Source of the DNA: Candidatus Gastranaerophilales bacterium | GTDB taxonomy: Bacteria; Cyanobacteriota; Vampirovibrionia; Gastranaerophilales; Gastranaerophilaceae | Direction: 5' to 3' | DNA: 49,606 nt | NCBI GenBank assembly: GCA_017402995.1 | Contig: JAFQOV010000004.1 | Span: 118,485-168,090 of the forward strand | Part shown: one piece after another, positions 40,804-49,516 of the stretch | Layout: the number at the start of each line of letters is the position of its first letter | Position numbering within the stretch: the first letter of the stretch is position 1 | Made by a program: the position numbers and the translations under genes | The notes under the pieces: model-generated | What the model was told of the DNA's origin: nothing | The model's database searches: none | The model's input: only the letters and a program-made list of their open reading frames with translations

Positions 40804-41982
40804 ATGAACGTATATTTGGATAATAACGCAACAACGAAAATTGATGATATTGTTTTTGAGGAAATGACAGCTTTTTTAAAGGAAAACTATGCCAACCCTT
40901 CAAGCATGTATGACCCTGCAAGAGTTTGTGCAAACGCTATTGAAAAAGCAAGACAAGAAGTTGCAGATTTTTTAGGCGCAGAAGATAAAAACACAATCAT
41001 TTTTACTTCTTGCGGGAGTGAAAGCGCAAATACTGCAATCAAAGGCATATTAGAGAAAACAGATAAAAAACACATCATCACAACCCAAGTTGAACACCCT
41101 TGCGTTTTATCTGTATATGAAAGTTTAGAAAAAAAAGGTTACAGTGCGACTTATCTTGGCGTAGATGAAAATGGCGAATTGGATATTGAAAAACTATTAT
41201 CTAAAATCACTCCTGAAACTGCGCTTGTATCAGTAATGCACGCAAATAATGAAACAGGCGCGATTTATCCGGTTGAGGAAATTGCAAGGGAAGTCAAAAA
41301 AATTGATAATAATATTAAAATTTTTGTTGATGGCGTTCAAGCGGCTGGCAAATTACCTATTAATTTAAAAGATACTTTAATAGATTTTTATTCTATTTCT
41401 GGACATAAATTCCACGCGCCAAAAGGCGTTGGGGTGCTATATGTTAAAAAAGGAAATTTGTTTGAGCCATTAATCCATGGTGGACACCAAGAAGGCTCTT
41501 TGCGTGCAGGCACCCAAAACACTGCCTATATTGTTGCAATGGGCGCAGCTGCAAGATTAGCAAAAGCAAATTTAGATTATGAATTAACACATGTTAAAAG
41601 ATTGAGAGATAAATTAGAAAAAGGCATTTTAGATAATGTTAAAAATGCGCGTTTAAATTCAAAAAGCCAAAATAGAACTCCAAACACAACAAATATTGGC
41701 TTTGAATATATCGAAGGCGAATTAATCTTATTATATTTAAATGACCTTGGGATTTTTGCTTCTTCTGGAAGCGCTTGCACGTCAGGTTCTTTGGACCCTT
41801 CCCATGTTCTAAGAGCTCAAAAAACACCATTCACATCTTTGCATGGTTCAATTCGCTTCTCGCTTTCAAGATATACAACCGAAGCAGAGATTGATTATGC
41901 TCTTGAACATATTCCGTCTGTAATTAAGAAAATTGTGCAAATTTCACCATTCCAAAAAGAATTAAAAGCACTTGGAATGTAA
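40804..41982 (+). CDS. nifS: Cysteine desulfurase NifS
   Basis: NifS takes sulfur from cysteine through a PLP-bound intermediate and passes it as persulfide to NifU. The 392-residue protein shows the family N-terminus YLDNNATT, EHPC near 97-100, HANNETGA, the PLP Lys202 in SISGHKFHAPKG, GGHQEGSLRAGTQN, and the persulfide Cys325 in SSGSACTSGS (IscS/NifS group I loop). It is the second gene of the nifU-nifS operon. A stretch of 87 nt to the next gene shows no terminator. Confidence 0.96.
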   Translation: MNVYLDNNATTKIDDIVFEEMTAFLKENYANPSSMYDPARVCANAIEKARQEVADFLGAEDKNTIIFTSCGSESANTAIKGILEKTDKKHIITTQVEHPCVLSVYESLEKKGYSATYLGVDENGELDIEKLLSKITPETALVSVMHANNETGAIYPVEEIAREVKKIDNNIKIFVDGVQAAGKLPINLKDTLIDFYSISGHKFHAPKGVGVLYVKKGNLFEPLIHGGHQEGSLRAGTQNTAYIVAMGAAARLAKANLDYELTHVKRLRDKLEKGILDNVKNARLNSKSQNRTPNTTNIGFEYIEGELILLYLNDLGIFASSGSACTSGSLDPSHVLRAQKTPFTSLHGSIRFSLSRYTTEAEIDYALEHIPSVIKKIVQISPFQKELKALGM

Positions 41983-42069
41983 AATTTTGTAAAGCGATTT
42001 TAACACAATTATCAATTTCATTATGAATATATCCTTTATATATACATAAGATACAAGGAGAGATTTATA

Positions 42070-42792
42070 ATGTTTAATTTTGGTAATTTGACAGGTTTAA
42101 AACCAGCTAGTTTAAATACAACAGAAGCAAAACCAGAAATTAAAACGTACGTTGCTACTACAAACAGTGATGTTTCAATTCATGATGAAGTAAAAAAAGA
42201 AGAAAATAAAACGCCAGATTTTAGCGAACAAGAAGTTAATGATATTTTAAACATGTTAGATGAGATGTCTGAAGAAGAAGTGCAAGCAGTGCTTGAACAA
42301 TTAGATGAATATCAAGACGGCTATGAAGAAGAGGGCGACAGTGTTTCTTCTGATAAAGTTGATAAAGCGATGGATAAAATTAACGAAGGTTTCGGTAAAT
42401 TAGAAGAAAAAGCCGAAGAAGGCAGAAAATTAGGCTATCCTGAAATGATGATTCATGTGAATACTGTTGGAAGTCAATTTAATAGACAAGAAGTTTATGT
42501 TGACGCTTTAAAAGATTTGTCAACAGAAGAACTTGAAGAATTTATTAAAGAATATGGTGTTGAAAAATTTGCACAAGAAATTCTTGAAACATTCTGTTGG
42601 CAAGCTAAAAGAGGAGATGACCAAGAATATAAAGACGCACTAGAATCATTAAGAGAAATGATTGATAATGAAATTGACCCTGAATTAAGAGATGAACTTT
42701 TGAAGAATGCTTCAAATTATAATAATGCAAAAGAATCTTCTGACGCATATGAAGAAGAAACAGGTGAACACGGTAATTTCTATTATCTATAA
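42070..42792 (+). CDS. Acidic orphan protein
   Basis: I do not recognise this 240-residue, very acidic, helix-rich protein. The first ~55 residues are low-complexity (FGNLTGLKPASLN, then polar). The middle has repeated Glu-rich helices (SEQEVNDILNMLDEMSEEEV), and 110-235 could be a folded helical domain (LGYPEMMIHVNTVGSQFNRQ). There are no membrane segments or signal peptide. AAGGAG at 42055-42060 lies 9 nt before the ATG. A bidirectional terminator follows. It is probably abundant and soluble; function unknown. Confidence 0.8.
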   Translation: MFNFGNLTGLKPASLNTTEAKPEIKTYVATTNSDVSIHDEVKKEENKTPDFSEQEVNDILNMLDEMSEEEVQAVLEQLDEYQDGYEEEGDSVSSDKVDKAMDKINEGFGKLEEKAEEGRKLGYPEMMIHVNTVGSQFNRQEVYVDALKDLSTEELEEFIKEYGVEKFAQEILETFCWQAKRGDDQEYKDALESLREMIDNEIDPELRDELLKNASNYNNAKESSDAYEEETGEHGNFYYL

Positions 42793-42806
42793 AAATTTAT
42801 TATTTT

Positions 42807-42833
42807 AAAAAAGCCCCTTTTGGGGCTTTTTTT
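42807..42833. terminator. Bidirectional terminator, acidic orphan / AsmA-like gene
   Basis: AAAAAAGCCCC-TTTT-GGGGCTTTTTTT. It touches the stop codon of the convergent AsmA-like gene. Confidence 0.92.
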
Positions 42834-45800
42834 ATTGCGTGATTGGAAATTTTAATTTTTCTTGCATTTTTGATTTTAGCTCATTTTGCAAATCCAAGAT
42901 TTTTTCCTGAGCTTTTTCGTTTTGAATATTAATTTCATTTCTAACTTTTTGCTCAAGTTCGGTCTTTGCTGTTTCAACAGCAGCTTTTGCTTTTTGTTTT
43001 TCTTTAATGATTTCATCAACAAGCAATTCTTTTACAGCAGGTGCTGTTGTATCCATTTGCAAAACTTTTTGAGCGTTAACTTTGATTTTGTTTGCAACTT
43101 CATATTCATTTTGCAATTGGTTAATCAATTGTTGCTGAACGTAATTTGCGCTAAATTCGTTTGCTTTTTCCATGTCTGCTTGAACAGCTAACCATTTAAA
43201 TGATTTAACTAAGCTCAATGGTTTTGCGACGTCACCTTTTAAAACAATTTGAAATTTGGTTGCATTATTATCAGAGTGTCCTTTTGCAAAGTCAGGAATT
43301 TCTTTATATTCACTTTCTTCGACAATTTGAGTGAACACAGAGAACAACTGAGCGCTTGCAACATTAAGCCCTGGAGTGTTTTTAACTAAATTTACAGGGT
43401 TTGCCATGGCCAATGGTCCAAGCATATCTGAAATTGCAGAAGCTAAGCGCACGCGAACATTTGAATTTAAGTTATTTTTAATTAAATCCATATCTCCTTT
43501 AATTAAAACGCAAAGGATATCCCCTTGTGATGTGATAGAATTTAGAGTTGCAATTCCATTTTTGAACGATAATTCGCCCATTAATTTTTCAAAGTGCGAG
43601 CTATCAACAGTTGCAAGAGGTGTTAAAATTATACCGATTGTATTTTTGAAAAATGGGTTTTCTCTAACGTTTTCGGCTAAGAAAAAGTTTTCTAATTTTG
43701 AAAAAGGTCCATATTGCCCGTCAACAACTTCAAAAGATACATCACCTTTCAAAGATTTCATTTGTTCAAGATATGTTGCACCTTTTAGGGAAATATCTGC
43801 GTTAAATTGTAACTCGCCTGTCAAAGTGTTTTTCATGTTTGCTGCTTGAACAAGCATTTTATCTGCGTTTATATTTTTCCCTTTGACATCAGCTGAAATC
43901 AAAGAAGAAATCAAATTGACTTTAACATCTCCTGAAATTGTGCCATCAAAACCTTTGCAAGTTAATTTGTCAATGATTAAATTGTTGTTTTTAATTCCTA
44001 AATTGCCTTTTGCGTTGTCGATTACAATCGCGCCTGTGGTAATTTTTTTAATGTCGAATTTACCATCTGCTAAAAGCGGAATGTTTGGAGGTGTTGTTGG
44101 TTTTTTAGCACTTGGTGAAGCAGGTGGCATATATTTCATTGCTTGCTGCGCTACAACCATAGCCTTGTCAACATTAATCAAATTAGAAAAAACGTTGATA
44201 TCTTTAATTTTAAATATGTTTGATGGTGCTAAATCTGCTTTTAAACTAGCGTCGATTATAGATCCGTTAACATCAATTTTATCTAGGTTGATATTTAAAG
44301 AATTTAAAAGAAAATCTAAATCCACTTGTTTAAGTGCAAGCTTAAGTTCTGGAATTTTGATGTTTGAAACTTTAACGTCTCCGCCAAAATTTAATTTATC
44401 AAAATACCCATGCAAAATCACTTTGCCTTTTGCAAGCATATCTGAAGTTTTGAAAATAGAAATTTTCAAGTGCTCTTCTTTTGGAATGTTTAATCTTAAA
44501 AGATTTAAATGATTGTTATCAATCAACATTGTAAAATCAACGATTTGAGTTAAGTCGTTTTGATTTTCTTCTAAAATATCGCTGAAAGCTGCGTTTTGTT
44601 TTTTAAACAGACCAGAGTTTTTTATTTTTATTTTATTACCATTAAGCGCAATGTTTGCTTGTAATAAGCTTGGTAAATTAGATAAAGATTTAAACTCAAT
44701 TGGCGTAAAATGATTATTTGCGTCTGAATATATTTGAGCTATGATATCTTGTTTTTTTGAATTGCCAAAAATCGCCACTTTAATTGGCATAGCGCCTTTT
44801 GAATCGACATAATATGCAATTTCTTTTCCAAGCGTTTGTGCTAAATCGTTTGAATAGATTTTTCCATTTGCAAAAATATCAATCAATGGATTTTGAAGAT
44901 AATTTTTAATGTCACCTTTAATATTAATTTTAGAATTATTATTATATTGAACATCAAATGGGTTAATTACAACGTTTTCGCTATCAATATCAATATTTAA
45001 ATTTTGTATTCCAACAAGTGTTTTTAGCTGCGGAATGTTAAATTTGAATTCGTTATTTGAAATTTTGCCATCAATTAAATCTTTTTTAATGTTAAAATCA
45101 ACACTCGCTTTTTTATTTGTTATATAAAAAGTTTTTTGAGCGTCTGAAAGATTTAAGTTATCAAGCGCTACGTTTGCTTTTGCAACTAAATTTTCAAGCT
45201 TTCCTTTAATGTCAGCGTGAAGTGTTAAATTTGCATTATTCAAATTAAACGCTTTTTTTAGTTCATTAGGCGCAAAAGCGTTGTATAAAATTGGCAAAGA
45301 TAAATTATTGAAATCAAGGTTGATATCTGTGTTTGCTTTTGAATCGATAAAGCCATCAATTGCAAGTTTTGCGCCATTAATTTCGGCTTTTGTGTCTTTA
45401 ATATTTAATGCGTTATTGTCAAAAATGAAGTTTGCAATAATATCTTTAATTCCAAATTTATTTTTTGAATTTACAAAAGAACCGTCTTTGATTAAAATTG
45501 TGCCGTTTGATTTCAATTTTTTGAAATTTGTTTTAATATCGGCATTTGCAACTAAATAGCCTGTTGCATTAACAAATTTGATATCGTTTTTAATATTTAA
45601 ACTATCAAGCAAGCCTTCTAATAGTGCTAATAAATTTGAAAAATGAATTTTATCTGAAACAATATTTAAGCGCATTTTTGGTCTTTTTGAATTTTTAATT
45701 GAACCTAAAATCGCAATTTTTTCGTCATTTGTTGCATATAAATTTGTGTCAAAATCAACTTTTTTGCCTTTTAATTTTGCATGGAAAAAGCTGTTTGGAA

Positions 45801-46677
45801 GTCTAATTTCTGACAATTTTAAATTTAGGTTATCAATATTAAAATATCCAAAGCCTAGGTTGTTTTTAATTCTGATTTTTGAATTAATATCTGCGTTTAA
45901 ATCATATGTCTGATAAATTTTCACAATATTTACAAATGGAATTTGCATTTTTTCGTCTGGGTCAACTTCCACTGCTTGTTGTTGCGCCATTGGTAAAGAT
46001 GCAATAATATCAACATTTGCTTTGATATTTTCTTTATCGTTAGATTTTAAAATTGCATTTGTTTGCGCTTTTATAGAATTTGTTTTGCTAATGTAACCAA
46101 CATAGAGTTTGTCGCCAACCAGAGTTAAATTATTTTTTGTTTTTAAATCATTGATTAAAACTTTATAATTTACAATTTTAATTGCTGGAACTTTAATTCG
46201 GATTAAACTAACAAGTTTGTTGATTTTTTCTTGTTCTGGAGTAATTTGTGGTTTTGGTTTTGCATTGTTTTCGTTGATAATGTTTTCAATTACTCTAACG
46301 ATTTTATATTGCTCATCATTAATGATTTCAAGGTTAATAAATGGGTTTAAAACCTCTGTTTTAGATGTTTTAACGGTTAATGTTAATAATGATGGTAAAA
46401 CGACTCCGCCTTTGATTTTATCTGTTGAAAAAACTAAAGACCCGTCATCTAGCGTGATTTTAACATCTTCAACCTTTACGCCCGCAGATAGCATTGGAGT
46501 TGTGTATAATTTTAAAGATGAATAATCTAAGTTTAATTTTGCACTTTCTTTAACAAGTTTTTGAATTTCTGGTTTAAAACTCTCTAGGTTAATACAAAAC
46601 GGTGCAATTAAAAAAGCACCATATAAAACTGCAAAAAAAGATACTGTTGCAATTATAGCTTTTAAATATTTTTTCAT
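42832..46677 (-). CDS. AsmA/TamB-like envelope protein
   Basis: AsmA-like proteins are anchored in the inner membrane and carry a long periplasmic beta-rich body thought to guide lipids to the outer membrane. This 1281-residue protein has an N-terminal anchor (about 5-27: AIIATVSFFAVLYGAFLIA). A long run of repeating beta-strand segments follows (many DIKANVDI, DLNFNNLSLP type stretches), with an AsmA_2-like C-terminal region at about 900-1130 (KGFDGTISGDVKVNL). The final ~120 residues form a charged coiled coil (KEKQKAKAAVETAKTELEQK). The start is ATG 46677, preceded by GGGGAG. It supports a diderm envelope. Confidence 0.85.
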   Translation of the reverse strand: MKKYLKAIIATVSFFAVLYGAFLIAPFCINLESFKPEIQKLVKESAKLNLDYSSLKLYTTPMLSAGVKVEDVKITLDDGSLVFSTDKIKGGVVLPSLLTLTVKTSKTEVLNPFINLEIINDEQYKIVRVIENIINENNAKPKPQITPEQEKINKLVSLIRIKVPAIKIVNYKVLINDLKTKNNLTLVGDKLYVGYISKTNSIKAQTNAILKSNDKENIKANVDIIASLPMAQQQAVEVDPDEKMQIPFVNIVKIYQTYDLNADINSKIRIKNNLGFGYFNIDNLNLKLSEIRLPNSFFHAKLKGKKVDFDTNLYATNDEKIAILGSIKNSKRPKMRLNIVSDKIHFSNLLALLEGLLDSLNIKNDIKFVNATGYLVANADIKTNFKKLKSNGTILIKDGSFVNSKNKFGIKDIIANFIFDNNALNIKDTKAEINGAKLAIDGFIDSKANTDINLDFNNLSLPILYNAFAPNELKKAFNLNNANLTLHADIKGKLENLVAKANVALDNLNLSDAQKTFYITNKKASVDFNIKKDLIDGKISNNEFKFNIPQLKTLVGIQNLNIDIDSENVVINPFDVQYNNNSKINIKGDIKNYLQNPLIDIFANGKIYSNDLAQTLGKEIAYYVDSKGAMPIKVAIFGNSKKQDIIAQIYSDANNHFTPIEFKSLSNLPSLLQANIALNGNKIKIKNSGLFKKQNAAFSDILEENQNDLTQIVDFTMLIDNNHLNLLRLNIPKEEHLKISIFKTSDMLAKGKVILHGYFDKLNFGGDVKVSNIKIPELKLALKQVDLDFLLNSLNINLDKIDVNGSIIDASLKADLAPSNIFKIKDINVFSNLINVDKAMVVAQQAMKYMPPASPSAKKPTTPPNIPLLADGKFDIKKITTGAIVIDNAKGNLGIKNNNLIIDKLTCKGFDGTISGDVKVNLISSLISADVKGKNINADKMLVQAANMKNTLTGELQFNADISLKGATYLEQMKSLKGDVSFEVVDGQYGPFSKLENFFLAENVRENPFFKNTIGIILTPLATVDSSHFEKLMGELSFKNGIATLNSITSQGDILCVLIKGDMDLIKNNLNSNVRVRLASAISDMLGPLAMANPVNLVKNTPGLNVASAQLFSVFTQIVEESEYKEIPDFAKGHSDNNATKFQIVLKGDVAKPLSLVKSFKWLAVQADMEKANEFSANYVQQQLINQLQNEYEVANKIKVNAQKVLQMDTTAPAVKELLVDEIIKEKQKAKAAVETAKTELEQKVRNEINIQNEKAQEKILDLQNELKSKMQEKLKFPITQ

Positions 46678-46723
46678 AATACTCCCCAATAATTTATATA
46701 AATATTATAAGATAAAAATTTAA

Positions 46724-48244
46724 TTATTTTATATCCCAATTAATTTTTGTTTCAAATTTTGATTTATTGTAATAATTCAAGTTTTTTGTTGGTTGTTTAA
46801 ATTTTGTTTGATATTTTTCTTTTGTTAAAAATAGCGCATAGTATTTATCTTCAAAAGCGAGTTTCCAATTTTTATCTTTTTTAATTTCTTCAACAATAGG
46901 ATATGATTTATCTAAAATTAAAATATCGCAATGGTAAAATTTGAAAAATTTTTCGTAATCTTGCGCTAGAAAAACTTTTCCCATTTGGTTAATTAAATCG
47001 TTATCGTAAACTTCTTCGTATCTGCCGTCCATAAAAATATGATTATTTGGATAAAGCTTATACGAAACATAGCTTCCTGTGTGAAACATTGTGAAAATGT
47101 TACCTTTAATATTATTTTCTTTAATAAATTCAACACAAAAAATTGGATATTGACTTGGATAGGTTTTGTTAATGAACTTATATTCGAAAATATGTGAGAT
47201 AAAGGAAATTAAAAGCAAAATAAAAATAATAATTTCTTTTGTTAAATCAATTGCTTTTGGCAATTTTTTATTAAAAATTTGATAAAAATCTATATAACAA
47301 TATGCTAAAAGTGCATATGAAAAAAAGACATGCATTCTTAAAGATTTGAGTGAAATTAAAAGAGTGAATAATAATATTAAATATTTTGTTTTATCAATTT
47401 TTAAATAATAATTTTTAAATCCATATTTTTTTATGTTTTTAAAAATGAAAAACAAGAAAAACGCTACTACAATAAAAAAGAAGATTTTAAACTTCAACAT
47501 TGTATATATATAATTATTATCAAAAAAAGCGCTTTGCCATTCTGTAATATGCACGCGATTTAAACTTAGCGCGCCAAAAATAAAATATATATATTTAATT
47601 CCATATGGATTAATTAAAGTTGTAGCGCAAGTTAGGAAAAAAGTTTTCAAATAATTTTTATATTCATTTTTGTTTAATGCTTCGCCAAGTGCAAAAAGTA
47701 AAATTAAAATTAAGCCAAGAGCAAAACCGCCATGTAAATTTGCCCAAATAATGTTTAAAACAGGCAATGTCCATAAGATTTTGAAGTTTTTTTCAAGGCT
47801 TGCTTTTTTTAAAATATATAAATATATAACGAAAAATAAAAACGAAAAAGTTTGACAACGAATTGTTGAAAAAATGTTATAGCTAATTGATTGCAAGACA
47901 AAAAAGAAAAACAAAAAGTTTAGTTTTGCATTTTTATCTTGAAGTTTAATGATTTTTGCAACAGTAAAAATTGTTAAAAAGATAATTAAAGTTTTAAAAA
48001 TATATAAACCGATATCGCCAAAATTATTTTGAACTAAGTAAAAAATTAAACTTGAACCCCATTCATGATCAATGAATTCGTGGGTTTTGCCAAAAGATTG
48101 AAATTCAAATGGAAACAAGGTGCCTGTTTGAAAAAAACTTTTCCCAACAACAAGTCTTGCCCAAAAATCAAAATCTATATTAATATCCAAAGTTGAAAAA
48201 ATTCCAACAAATAGAAGAATTGATAAATAAAACAATAAATCCAT
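46724..48244 (-). CDS. Multi-spanning membrane protein, GT-C glycosyltransferase-like
   Basis: This 506-residue protein has about 10-12 membrane helices. The N-terminal loop holds DINIDFDFWARLVVGK with THEFIDHEWGSS about 40 residues later. This 'D-x-D-x-W ... G ... HEW' layout occurs in GT-C-type (Dol-P/polyprenyl-P sugar) glycosyltransferases of cyanobacteria and others. A soluble C-terminal part (about 370-506) follows, with MDGRYEEVYD. Transfer of a lipid-linked sugar is a reasonable guess; donor and acceptor are unknown. The start is ATG 48244, with TATAAT ending 6 nt upstream. Confidence 0.7.
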   Translation of the reverse strand: MDLLFYLSILLFVGIFSTLDINIDFDFWARLVVGKSFFQTGTLFPFEFQSFGKTHEFIDHEWGSSLIFYLVQNNFGDIGLYIFKTLIIFLTIFTVAKIIKLQDKNAKLNFLFFFFVLQSISYNIFSTIRCQTFSFLFFVIYLYILKKASLEKNFKILWTLPVLNIIWANLHGGFALGLILILLFALGEALNKNEYKNYLKTFFLTCATTLINPYGIKYIYFIFGALSLNRVHITEWQSAFFDNNYIYTMLKFKIFFFIVVAFFLFFIFKNIKKYGFKNYYLKIDKTKYLILLFTLLISLKSLRMHVFFSYALLAYCYIDFYQIFNKKLPKAIDLTKEIIIFILLLISFISHIFEYKFINKTYPSQYPIFCVEFIKENNIKGNIFTMFHTGSYVSYKLYPNNHIFMDGRYEEVYDNDLINQMGKVFLAQDYEKFFKFYHCDILILDKSYPIVEEIKKDKNWKLAFEDKYYALFLTKEKYQTKFKQPTKNLNYYNKSKFETKINWDIK

Positions 48245-48250
48245 AAAGAA

Positions 48251-48256
48251 ATTATA
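48251..48256 (-). promoter_or_regulatory. -10 box of the GT-C-like gene
   Basis: A perfect TATAAT on the minus strand lies 6 nt before the ATG at 48244, in the 59-nt gap to the divergent pheS. The overlapping plus-strand TATAGT may serve pheS. Confidence 0.45.
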
Positions 48257-48303
48257 GTACAAAATTTATGTTTGAGCTATTATTAAACGCAGGAGAAAAA
48301 CTA

Positions 48304-49338
48304 ATGGAAAATAAAATTCAAGAAATCAGAACGCTAGCACTTCAAGAAATTGAACAAGCAAGCGACTTAAAATCTTTAGAAGATGTAAAAAACAAATATT
48401 TATCAAGAAACTGTGAATTTAATAACCTAAAAAAAGGCATGAAAGATTTAACACCTGAAATGCGCCCTGTTATTGGTTCATTGTTAAATAAAGTTTCAAG
48501 TGAACTTGAAACATTGATTAATGAAAAAAATGATATTTTTTATAAAAAAGAATTAAATGAAAAACTTTTATCTGAAAAAATTGATGTTACCCTTGAAGGC
48601 GAACAAATCCCACTAGGACACGTTCACCCATTAACTCAAACAGTTAATGAAATTGTTGAAATTTTCAATCATCTTGGTTTTTCTTTAATTGATCCAGCTT
48701 TGTCTCCAGAGGTGGAAACAGAAAAATATAACTTTGATTTGTTGAACGTTCCAAAAGAACACCCAGCAAGAGATGTGCAAGACACATTTTATTGTGATGG
48801 TGCGAAGGGCGTTGTTTTAAGAAGTCAAACTTCAAACGCGCAAGCAAGACAAATGATGTCTTCTAAACCGCCAATTAAAATCATTTCTCCAGGCAGAGTG
48901 TATAGAAACGAAAACGTTAGCGCAAGAAAAAATAACCTTTTCCATCAAATTGAAGGATTGTACGTTGATAAAAACGTGACAATGGCACAATTGAAAGGTG
49001 TTTTAAACGAATTTGTTCGTTTATATTTTGGTGAATCTCGCCCAACAAGATATAGAAATAGCTTTTTCCCATTCACAGAACCATCTGTTGAAATAGATGT
49101 TCAATGTATTATGTGTCAAGGAAAAGGTTGCTCTGTTTGTTCTGGGTCTGGCTGGCTTGAAATTTTGGGCGCTGGCATGGTTGACCCTAATGTTTTAAGA
49201 GATGTCGGAATTGATCCAAATGTATATTCTGGTTTTGCCTTTGGCATGGGTGTTGAAAGACTGACAATGCTAAAATATGCAATTGATGATATTAGACTGT
49301 TTTTTAATAATGATGAAAGATTTTTGAAACAGTTTTAA
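48304..49338 (+). CDS. pheS: Phenylalanyl-tRNA synthetase alpha subunit
   Basis: This is the catalytic subunit of the class II PheRS heterotetramer. The 344-residue protein has an N-terminal coiled coil (about 1-90), then HPLTQTVNEI (107-116). Motif 2 is KIISPGRVYRNE (192-203) with FHQIEGLYVD, followed by FFPFTEPSVEID (254-265), and motif 3 is GFAFGMGVERL (310-320). A four-cysteine knuckle (Cys268, 271, 276, 279) interrupts the usual EIDV-W segment. The ATG at 48304 follows AGGAG at 8-9 nt; the upstream in-frame ATG at 48268 lacks support. pheT does not follow within the 268 nt left. Confidence 0.96.
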   Translation: MENKIQEIRTLALQEIEQASDLKSLEDVKNKYLSRNCEFNNLKKGMKDLTPEMRPVIGSLLNKVSSELETLINEKNDIFYKKELNEKLLSEKIDVTLEGEQIPLGHVHPLTQTVNEIVEIFNHLGFSLIDPALSPEVETEKYNFDLLNVPKEHPARDVQDTFYCDGAKGVVLRSQTSNAQARQMMSSKPPIKIISPGRVYRNENVSARKNNLFHQIEGLYVDKNVTMAQLKGVLNEFVRLYFGESRPTRYRNSFFPFTEPSVEIDVQCIMCQGKGCSVCSGSGWLEILGAGMVDPNVLRDVGIDPNVYSGFAFGMGVERLTMLKYAIDDIRLFFNNDERFLKQF

Positions 49339-49346
49339 AAAAATAT

Positions 49347-49369
49347 AAGGTAGGTTTAAAGCCTACCTT
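49347..49369 (+). terminator. Terminator after pheS, REP-like palindrome
   Basis: AAGGTAGG-TTTAAAG-CCTACCTT, followed by six T. The GGTAG...CTACC arms resemble the RAYT palindrome at 4413-4430. Confidence 0.8.
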
Positions 49370-49385
49370 TTTTGTTTTTTGTTTA

Positions 49386-49468
49386 AAAGACTAAAGTCTT
49401 TGTTTATTTTTTTTAAGTCCTTTAGACTTCTCCGTTTTTCTTTTTATCTATAAAGGGCTAAAGCCCTT
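49386..49468. repeat. Cluster of three short palindromes with a CTAAAG/CTTTAG centre
   Basis: AAAGACT-AA-AGTCTTT (49386-49401), AAGTC-CTTTA-GACTT (49415-49429) and AAGGGCT-AA-AGCCCTT (49453-49468) follow in a row, separated by T-rich spacers. Two of the three have perfect 7-bp arms around AA, the same centre as the REP-like element at 4980-4997 (GACT-AA-AGTC). No gene is visible in 49339-49606. Confidence 0.75.
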
Positions 49469-49473
49469 GTTCA

Positions 49474-49516
49474 TTTTCTTTTTCTTTCGTCAAGCGCCGA
49501 TGAAAGAAAAAGAAAA
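49474..49516. repeat. Perfect 15-bp polypyrimidine/polypurine inverted repeat
   Basis: TTTTCTTTTTCTTTC (49474-49488) and its exact complement GAAAGAAAAAGAAAA (49502-49516) flank a 13-nt GC-richer centre that includes AAGCGCCG. The arms are pure C/T and pure A/G. Confidence 0.8.

Noticed and set aside
43883-44512. Long plus-strand frames opposite the AsmA-like gene
   Set aside because: They are antisense shadows of a continuous 1281-residue gene with clear family features.
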